The position numbers were made by a program, and so were the translations under genes. Positions 1 through 4,664 of a stretch of DNA of 7,084 bases are shown here, piece after piece (position 1 is the stretch's first letter; each line of letters opens with the position of its first letter). The notes below the pieces were generated by a model. It made no database searches, was not told the DNA's origin, and saw nothing but the letters and a program-made list of their open reading frames with translations. The DNA comes from Chloroflexota bacterium (lineage in GTDB: Bacteria; Chloroflexota; UBA6077; FW602-bin22; JACPQP01), in contig JACPQP010000505.1 of NCBI GenBank assembly GCA_016190465.1, forward strand, positions 1 through 7,084, written 5' to 3'.

Positions 1-80
1 CCCGACGCGGGGAGGGGGATGGCGGCTCCCCCTCTCCGCGCCCGCCCCCATCAGGAACGAGAGGGGGCAGGGGCACGACG
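1..80. repeat. G/C-rich REP-like hairpin repeat at window edge
   Basis: Positions 6-19 and 27-40 form a 14-bp stem with one G-T wobble (11/35) around a 7-base loop. It is followed by G/C runs and, at 51-59, TCAGGAACG next to a GGGGGCAGGGGC stretch. The reverse complement of that last part (CCCCTGCCC... CGTTCCTGA) recurs at 6971-6990, so both window ends carry related repeat sequence in opposite orientation. Base composition and hairpin style match the element at 4514-4600. It is probably a non-coding interspersed palindromic repeat, and it lies where the cyclase N-terminus should continue. Confidence 0.65.
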
Positions 81-205
81 GGTCCAGAAGGACCCTTCGC
101 GAGTCGGCTGGAGAAAGCGTCTCGATCCGGGCGATCGAGCGAGCAGTTGAGCATCAGGTATCGATCGCCATCACGCCGGAACGCATCGAGCCGGAGGCGG
201 CGACG

Positions 206-916
206 GTGGCGCCAGGAGAGGTTGCGCTGGTGACGAGCAACCAGGCTGGTGCCCCGATCCTGCTTCAGGTCGAGCGCGCCGAGTGGCCGGATACCATCGT
301 CACGGCGGCGACGGTCAGCACGGTCCAGGAGTTCCGCGACCTGTTCTCGTCCGAAGCGCTCGCCCCGGGGCTGCTCCTGAGCATCCAGCGACTCACGTTC
401 GTCTTCACCGATCTGACCGGCTCGACCGCGCTCTACCAGCGCCTGTCACAGGCCCGCGCGTTCCGGCTGGTCCAGGAGCACTTCGTGATCCTCGGCGCGG
501 CGATCGCGGCGAACCGGGGCGCCATCGTCAAGACGATCGGCGACGCGGTGATGGCCGTCTTCCCGACGGCCCGCGACGCCGTGGCGGCCGCCTGCGCGAT
601 GCAGCGCGACATCCGGAAGCTCGATACGGCCGGCCTGGCCGATCCGACTCGCGTCTTGAAGATCGGGATCCACGAGGGGCCATCGCTTGTCGCGAATCAG
701 GTCGGCAAGCTCGACTACTTCGGCACCACCGTCAACATCGCGTCACGCGTCGAGCACGTGGCGACCGGCGGCGAGATCGTCGCCACGGGAGCGGTCTGCG
801 ACCAGCCCGACGTGGGCGCCCTGATCGAGCGCGAGCGGCTGAGCGCTAAGGCGGGCGAGGTGCCGCTCCGGGGCATCGTCGAGCCGGTGCAGATCCGCCG
901 GCTGCGCGTGCCGTAG
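206..916 (+). CDS. Class III adenylate cyclase catalytic domain protein, probably 5'-truncated (DUF5939-type)
   Basis: This is predicted to make cAMP from ATP. Residues numbered from GTG 206 show a full class III cyclase domain (about 62-195): metal aspartates D69 and D113 (44 apart), adenine-selecting K109 and D170, and transition-state N177 and R181. These spacings equal those of mycobacterial Rv1625c as I know them. Residues 1-60, ending in the QEFRDLFSSE stretch, resemble the last part of the DUF5939 region that precedes the cyclase domain in a soluble two-domain family of roughly 450 aa. GTG 206 has GGAGG at 193-197 with 8-base spacing, so it can serve as a start. However, family-like sequence continues upstream in frame from about 119, and the frame is open to position 2, where it reads through a hairpin repeat. 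The N-terminal domain thus appears lost or replaced. Gene remnant versus expressed short cyclase is unresolved; the intact catalytic residues favour function or recent truncation. Confidence 0.8.
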   Translation: MAPGEVALVTSNQAGAPILLQVERAEWPDTIVTAATVSTVQEFRDLFSSEALAPGLLLSIQRLTFVFTDLTGSTALYQRLSQARAFRLVQEHFVILGAAIAANRGAIVKTIGDAVMAVFPTARDAVAAACAMQRDIRKLDTAGLADPTRVLKIGIHEGPSLVANQVGKLDYFGTTVNIASRVEHVATGGEIVATGAVCDQPDVGALIERERLSAKAGEVPLRGIVEPVQIRRLRVP

Positions 917-920
917 ATTC

Positions 921-946
921 TCACCCTCGCCCTCCCGGGCGGGTGA
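921..946. terminator. Hairpin between convergent genes, possible bidirectional terminator
   Basis: TCACCC (921-926) pairs with GGGTGA (941-946), and inside it GCCC (929-932) pairs with GGGC (937-940) around a TCCC loop, with a 2-base bulge. The 10-bp G/C-rich stem begins at the stop codon of the minus-strand gene and lies 5 bases past the cyclase stop. There is no T-tract on either side, so intrinsic termination is plausible but not shown. Confidence 0.4.
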
Positions 947-1442
947 CCATCTCACCACGGCGGGGTCGCAGGGCGGCCCGTTCGGCGTCTGGCGTCCACT
1001 CCCAGATGTAGCGGTAGTGCGGGCGCGTGTACTCGCGCCCCCGCAACTCGAAGCCGGGCAGATCGCGGAAGACCTCGTTCCAGACGCGCTGGTCCTCGCG
1101 AACCTTCACGCTGGCCGAGGGGGGATGGAACATGCGGAGTAGCTCGCGGATCAGCCGCTTGAGGATGCCCGGGTTCGGCTCCTCGCCGGTGGTGCCCGCA
1201 TCGCGGATGGTCACGGCGTCGTCGACCCTCGAGTGCCACTCGAGGAAGCCTTCGATCTGGTCGGTGCGCTCTTTCGGGTCGTAATGCGAAAGAACCAGCA
1301 ACTCGTTCCGCTGGACGGCATCTTCGTAGCGCTTGCGCTGGGGGCGCCCCTCGGGGTTGGCGAGCGTGTACTTGCTCGACCCTTTGATCTTATCGACGTC
1401 GTTCGGCGTGGCGAGCCGAATCTGAAATCCCGCTTCCACCAT
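921..1442 (-). CDS. Small protein of uncertain function, possible GNAT-like acetyltransferase fold
   Basis: A 173-aa soluble protein with no signal peptide or membrane segment. I do not recognise it firmly. It opens with a beta strand and helix (FQIRLATPNDVDKIK, 6-20), then a basic stretch, a strand at 47-53, a strand IEGFLEWHSR (63-72), and a turn rich in G/E/P followed by a helix (ILKRLIRELLRMF, 93-105). Further strands include VKVRED and a C-terminal HYRYIWEW (142-149). This order resembles the GNAT fold, with 82-92 where the acetyl-CoA loop would lie, but the usual R/Q-x-x-G-x-G/A signature is not intact. The last 20 residues are charged and low complexity. ATG 1442 is favoured by a GGGAGGGG Shine-Dalgarno at 1449-1456. 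It lies downstream of spoVR on the same strand across a 430-bp gap with its own promoter candidate, so co-function with the spoVR cluster is only positional. Confidence 0.6.
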   Translation of the reverse strand: MVEAGFQIRLATPNDVDKIKGSSKYTLANPEGRPQRKRYEDAVQRNELLVLSHYDPKERTDQIEGFLEWHSRVDDAVTIRDAGTTGEEPNPGILKRLIRELLRMFHPPSASVKVREDQRVWNEVFRDLPGFELRGREYTRPHYRYIWEWTPDAERAALRPRRGEMVTRPGGRG

Positions 1443-1469
1443 ATCCAGCCCCTCCCTCGGGTATCCTCA

Positions 1470-1511
1470 CCGGCGAACCAATCGTCCGCCAGCGGCCAAT
1501 TGGTTCGCCGG
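1470..1511. repeat. Perfect 13-bp inverted repeat upstream of the 921-1442 gene
   Basis: CCGGCGAACCAAT (1470-1482) is the exact reverse complement of 1499-1511, with a 16-base spacer that holds a small inner dyad (CCGC 1486-1489 / GCGG 1492-1495). It ends 28 bases before the ATG of the minus-strand gene. It could be an operator, a leader stem-loop or a terminator. The missing T-tract argues against a simple intrinsic terminator. Confidence 0.6.
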
Positions 1512-1725
1512 GCGCAACCATCGCCGACGCGTACGAGGGCCTTCGCCAGCCCTCCCCGCCTCGGCTAGGTGATCGCCGCTCTCGAGAGGTGGCTGCCTGA
1601 GGCCAATTCGTCGGCACACTGCCCGGGCCAATGCCCGATCGCGTGATGCCCAACCCGTATGGTCATCGCGGGTCTACCCCGCCGTGGCCGAGCTCTCGGT
1701 GAGGAGCCTGGCCAACGTGAGTAGC

Positions 1726-1743
1726 GCCCGGCCAGAGCCGGGC
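1726..1743. repeat. 7-bp hairpin with CAGA loop in the leader region
   Basis: GCCCGGC (1726-1732) pairs exactly with GCCGGGC (1737-1743) around a 4-base loop. It lies about 130 bases past the spoVR stop and about 80 bases past the predicted start site of the 1830-1858 promoter. There is no adjacent T-run. Confidence 0.4.
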
Positions 1744-1829
1744 CGTCGTATTGCCGCCGGACAAGTCGATCCTGTTCCCGTTCTGTTTCGGTCGCCGCGG
1801 CGAAGTCTGCCGCGGATTGAACCACCGAC

Positions 1830-1858
1830 ATTGTACGTGATTGGCAGGCATCTGGCAA
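1830..1858 (-). promoter_or_regulatory. Predicted sigma70-type promoter, minus strand
   Basis: On the minus strand, TTGCCA (1858-1853; 5 of 6 to TTGACA) and TACAAT (1835-1830; 5 of 6 to TATAAT) are separated by exactly 17 bases. Transcription would start near 1823 and run toward the 921-1442 gene. This is the best promoter match I found by eye in this high-GC window. Confidence 0.6.
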
Positions 1859-1872
1859 GACGGCTGAGGGAG

Positions 1873-3291
1873 CTAGGCGATGTGCCGTTCGTTTTTCTGG
1901 CCATCGAACGACAGGAGGATGTCCTTGTCGTTCAATCGGGTCGCGATGTGAACCGGTCGCCGCCAGAGGTTGTAGACGTGCTGGAGCGTGCGCTCGGCGT
2001 ACTCGATGTCCAGCTCCTGTCCCTCGTAGACGTGGCGCAGCAGGAGCTCACGGTTTCGCCGGTAATCGCCGTCCTCGACGACGATGTAGGGGTTGCCGAA
2101 GTTGGTCATGCTCGCGACGATCATGTCGCGGATCTTCTCCCAGTCCTTCTCGACCACCTTCCACTCGTCGCCTTCGAGCTTGTAGATGTACAGGTCCAGC
2201 TCCTTAACCAGATCGCGGGTCAGATAGTTGCGGATGAAAGAGGCATCACTCTCCTGCGAACGCACCTCGAAGATCTTTGCCCGCCCCTCACCGCCCGGGC
2301 GACCCAGCTCCCGCCGTTCCTCCTCGCTCGGGTTGTCCCAGCGGCGCTCGATATCCTCGAACATCTTGAAGCCCACATAATAGGGATTGAGGCTGCGCTT
2401 GGAGGGCGCGAGCACGCTCGCGTGCAGATGGGCAAACTCCACGTACTCCTGCTGGGTCAGGTCGAGCTCCCGCATGATCCGGGCGTGCCAGTAGGACGCC
2501 CACCCTTCGTTCATGATCTTCGTCTGCATCTGGGGGACGAAGTACAGCATCTCCGAGCGCACGATCATGATTATATCGCGCTGCCACGTCTTGAGGTCCG
2601 GCGCGTGACCGGCGAGGAAGTGCAACAGGTCCTTCTCCGGCTCCTCCGGGAAGCGCCGGGCCGCCGGCGGTGACTCCACGGATGGCGAGGGCGCATCCAG
2701 CCGGAAGAGGTCGTCGTAGGGCGTCTCCCGCGGTCTCCTGGCCGTCTCGGTATCTTCCGCGGACTCCGGACGATCGACCGCTCGCCGCATCGAGAGGTGC
2801 GGATCCACGTGCTCCTGAATGGAGAGCACGGAATCGAGGAATCGTTCGACCTCGTCGTGACCGTGCTGGAACTCGTAGCGGCGGATCCGCTCGGCGTTGA
2901 TGCTGACGGCGTCGATCATCTGGCGATTGGTGTTCGCGAAGTAGGCGTTGTTCTTGAAGAAGTCGCAGTGCGCGACCACGTGCGCCGCGACCAGCTTGTT
3001 CTGGAGCACGGTGTTGCCTTCGAGCAGGAAGGCGTAGCTGGGGTTTGTGTTGACCACCAACTCGTAGATCTTACTCAGGCCATAGTCGTACATCGTCTTG
3101 ATTTGCTGATAGGCCCGGCCGTTCGTCCAGTGGGCGAAGCGTCCCGGCAGTCCATAGGCCCCGAACTCATACATGATCGTCGCCGGGATGACCTCGAAGC
3201 GGAGCGGGTACGGGTCGAGGCCGAGCCGCTCGGCGATCTCCCAGATGCGCTCGATGGCCTTCTCCAGATCGCGAGTCTCCAGGTCGTTCAT
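1873..3291 (-). CDS. spoVR: SpoVR family protein
   Basis: Related to B. subtilis SpoVR (468 aa, spore cortex formation) and E. coli YcgB (510 aa); at 472 aa it is full length. The biochemical activity of the family is not established. Landmarks are the N-terminal FEVIPATIMYEFGAYGLPGR (32-51), TNPSYAFLLEGNT (82-94), HVVAHCDFFKNN (104-115), the hallmark NEGWASYWH (261-269), NPYYVGFKMFEDIERR (302-317), and the C-terminal VVEDGDY (404-410) and YNLWRRPVH (440-448). Residues 173-220 form a Pro/Glu/Arg-rich variable linker between two conserved halves. Conserved-looking H104, H108, E262, H269, E285 and H288 could bind metal, which is inference only. There is no signal peptide or membrane span, so it is probably cytoplasmic. 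The ATG directly follows the yhbH stop codon with no spacer, and AAGAGG at 3300-3305 lies within yhbH, so translation is probably coupled to yhbH. Confidence 0.95.
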   Translation of the reverse strand: MNDLETRDLEKAIERIWEIAERLGLDPYPLRFEVIPATIMYEFGAYGLPGRFAHWTNGRAYQQIKTMYDYGLSKIYELVVNTNPSYAFLLEGNTVLQNKLVAAHVVAHCDFFKNNAYFANTNRQMIDAVSINAERIRRYEFQHGHDEVERFLDSVLSIQEHVDPHLSMRRAVDRPESAEDTETARRPRETPYDDLFRLDAPSPSVESPPAARRFPEEPEKDLLHFLAGHAPDLKTWQRDIIMIVRSEMLYFVPQMQTKIMNEGWASYWHARIMRELDLTQQEYVEFAHLHASVLAPSKRSLNPYYVGFKMFEDIERRWDNPSEEERRELGRPGGEGRAKIFEVRSQESDASFIRNYLTRDLVKELDLYIYKLEGDEWKVVEKDWEKIRDMIVASMTNFGNPYIVVEDGDYRRNRELLLRHVYEGQELDIEYAERTLQHVYNLWRRPVHIATRLNDKDILLSFDGQKNERHIA

Positions 3292-4437
3292 CTACGCGGC
3301 CTCTTGTCGCTGCGGCGAGAAGAATTTCTTGAGCGCCGGATGCACATCGCGCTTGTCGGTGATGACCACGCTGACGAACTTGTCGCTCTTGATCTGGCTG
3401 AACGCCGACATCAGCGTGCTCGTCGAGCGGACACCACCCTCTCGGATCTCGCCATATCCGAAGATATTGCAGGCCTCGACCAGCCTGTTCACGAGATCGA
3501 CGCAGCGGCGATTGTCGACATCGCCCCAGTTATCGCCGTCGGAGAAGTGGAACGGGTAGATGTTCCAGGCCTGGGGATCGAAGCGCTCCTTGATGATGTC
3601 GAGCGCGAGCTGGTAGGCCGAGGAGACTTTGGTGCCACCACTCTCCCCCAACTTGAAAAAGGTGTCCTCGTCGACCTCTTTCGCCTCGGTGTGGTGGGTG
3701 ATGAACACGATGCGCACACTGTTATACTTCGAGCGCAGGAACTTCACCATCCAGAAGTAGAACGAGCGGGTGATGTACTTTTCGAACTCGCCCATCGAGC
3801 CGGAGACGTCGCGCATCGCGATGATGACCGCGTTGGTCTCGCGCCTCACCTCGGGCCGCCAGACCTTGAACCGCAGGTCGTCGTCGGTGACGTGGCGAAA
3901 GGCCGGCATGCCCTGAAGCGCATTCCGCTTGATGTTCTGGAGGATGGTCCGGCGCTTGTCGAGGTTGGGCATCAGCCCTTTCTTGGCGATCTCGCTAAAC
4001 CGGAAGGACTCGGTCTCCAGCACCTCGGCTGACTTCTGTTGGAGGTTGGGCAAGCCAAGATCCTCGAAGATCAGCGAGGCCAGCTCGTCGACGGTAATCT
4101 CGGCCTCGTAGTAGTCGATGCCAGGCTGATCGCCGGCCTGCCTTCCCCGGCCGGGCGCCGACTCGCCCACGTTGTCACCCGACTGCGAGTTCCCCTCGCC
4201 CTGGCCGATATGCTTGTTGCGCCCGATGTCGTACCGGAAACGGGGTAGCTCCAGCGAGCGGATCGGCACCTTGACAATCCTCTTGCCATCCGAGGTGATA
4301 ATCGCTTCTTCGCTGATGATGCTCGGGAGATTGCTCTTGATCGCCTCTTTGACTTTCTCGTTGTGCCTGGCCTGGTCCGCCAGACCCTTGCGATGGAGCG
4401 ACCAGTCCTGACGTGACAACGAAAAGCTGACCAGCAT
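3292..4437 (-). CDS. yhbH: YhbH/DUF444 family protein with VWA-type MIDAS domain
   Basis: Homologue of B. subtilis YhbH (392 aa) and E. coli YeaH (427 aa); at 381 aa it is full length. The N-terminal part (9-75) carries the family pattern DWSLHRKG...DQARHNEKVKEAI and a strand-rich IPIRSLELPRFRY. Residues 76-107 are a Gly/Ser/Gln-rich flexible linker. DYYEAEITVDEL (108-119) leads to a VWA-like domain (about 200-370) with a complete-looking metal site: D210-x-S212-x-S214 (DVSGS), T269 in GESGGTK, and D300/D302 in FHFSDGDNW. ATG 4437 is supported by AAGGAGG at 4446-4452. It lies between prkA and spoVR and abuts spoVR at the stop codon. VWA proteins beside AAA+ ATPases commonly act as adaptors or substrate-binding partners, so pairing with PrkA is likely; in E. 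coli the counterparts YeaG and YeaH are co-transcribed. The molecular role is not established. Confidence 0.95.
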   Translation of the reverse strand: MLVSFSLSRQDWSLHRKGLADQARHNEKVKEAIKSNLPSIISEEAIITSDGKRIVKVPIRSLELPRFRYDIGRNKHIGQGEGNSQSGDNVGESAPGRGRQAGDQPGIDYYEAEITVDELASLIFEDLGLPNLQQKSAEVLETESFRFSEIAKKGLMPNLDKRRTILQNIKRNALQGMPAFRHVTDDDLRFKVWRPEVRRETNAVIIAMRDVSGSMGEFEKYITRSFYFWMVKFLRSKYNSVRIVFITHHTEAKEVDEDTFFKLGESGGTKVSSAYQLALDIIKERFDPQAWNIYPFHFSDGDNWGDVDNRRCVDLVNRLVEACNIFGYGEIREGGVRSTSTLMSAFSQIKSDKFVSVVITDKRDVHPALKKFFSPQRQEAA

Positions 4438-4445
4438 CTGTCCAG

Positions 4446-4461
4446 CCTCCTTCCGCGGAGG
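4446..4461 (-). promoter_or_regulatory. yhbH Shine-Dalgarno with a matching masking arm
   Basis: In the minus-strand mRNA, CCTCC (4461-4457) lies 6 bases before GGAGG (4450-4446), the core of the yhbH ribosome-binding site, and can pair with it over 5 bp around a GCGGAA loop. The site is otherwise strong (AAGGAGG with good spacing to ATG 4437). The hairpin could lower or condition initiation at yhbH. Confidence 0.45.
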
Positions 4462-4472
4462 GGCAACGGACC

Positions 4473-4500
4473 CACGAACAGTTTATCTAGACTGTTCGTG
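4473..4500. repeat. Perfect 10-bp dyad with AT-rich centre between prkA and yhbH
   Basis: CACGAACAGT (4473-4482) and ACTGTTCGTG (4491-4500) are exact inverted repeats around TTATCTAG. The element is unlike the G/C-run repeats beside it and lies 36 bases before the yhbH start. It fits a dimeric repressor site or an mRNA stem-loop. CGAAC/GTTCG half-sites recall LexA boxes, but the spacing (14 bases between half-sites) does not fit. Confidence 0.6.
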
Positions 4501-4513
4501 CCCCTGGGGGACG

Positions 4514-4600
4514 GACCTCACCCCCTGTCCCCCTCTCCGACACGGAGAGGGGGGACCGGCCCCCCTTCCCGACGCGGGAAGGGGGCAGGGGGGTTAGGTC
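4514..4600. repeat. REPIN-like element: two hairpins flanked by inverted ends
   Basis: The element starts with GACCTCACCCCCTG (4514-4527) and ends with its near-complement at 4586-4600 (one mismatch, one extra G). Inside are two hairpins with 11-bp perfect stems and 3-base loops: 4529-4539/4543-4553 and 4561-4571/4575-4585. Two REP-type hairpins in opposite orientation are the REPIN arrangement. On the plus strand the sequence translates as the PLSPSPTRRG-type peptide that creates spurious proteins in many genomes. It lies between the prkA stop and the yhbH start, on the presumed operon transcript. Confidence 0.7.
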
Positions 4601-4658
4601 GCCCCCTCTCCGACGCAGAGACGGGGGAGAGTTCGGGGCGTCGCCCCCTGACCCCGTC
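4601..4658. repeat. Degraded third REP-like unit after the prkA stop
   Basis: CCCCCTCTC (4602-4610) pairs with GAGA (4618-4621) and GGGGG (4623-4627), with one bulged C at 4622 and a 7-base loop. A second small hairpin, GGGGC (4635-4639) / GCCCC (4643-4647), follows. The sequence matches the 4529-4553 hairpin arm but has decayed. It lies just past the prkA stop and, as RNA, could slow or partly stop transcription into yhbH; no T-tract is present. Confidence 0.5.
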
Positions 4659-4664
4659 GCCCGG

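Larger units (their letters stand above)
1443..1872 (-). other. Non-coding gap between spoVR and the small gene: promoter, leader and dyads
   Basis: I find no convincing gene in these 430 bases. Short open frames lack Shine-Dalgarno sequences and have arginine/proline-rich, unfamilial translations. The gap holds a sigma70-like promoter on the minus strand (1830-1858), a 12-bp perfect palindrome (1792-1803, TCGCCGCGGCGA), a 7-bp hairpin with a CAGA loop (1726-1743) and a 13-bp inverted repeat (1470-1511). If the promoter is real, the 921-1442 gene has a structured 5' leader of about 380 bases, or a separate small RNA is made here. Confidence 0.5.

Noticed and set aside
1565..1858. Minus-strand open frame of up to 97 aa after spoVR
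   Set aside because: The first ATG overlaps the -10 of the predicted promoter, there is no Shine-Dalgarno and the product is low complexity.
1684..2673. Long plus-strand open frame opposite spoVR
   Set aside because: It is antisense to a clear spoVR gene. The translation is Val/Leu/Asp/His-rich, as expected from the complement of high-GC coding sequence, and has no recognisable domain.
2797..4032. 411-aa plus-strand open frame opposite spoVR and yhbH
   Set aside because: It spans the junction of two well-supported genes on the other strand, has no family resemblance and shows the composition of a mirror frame.
4473..4500. LexA (SOS) box
   Set aside because: The half-sites resemble CGAAC/GTTCG, but 14 bases separate them instead of the 4 expected for a LexA site.
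4500..4660. CRISPR array
   Set aside because: The repeated hairpins are palindromic, directly adjacent and unequal, with no unique spacers of constant length.
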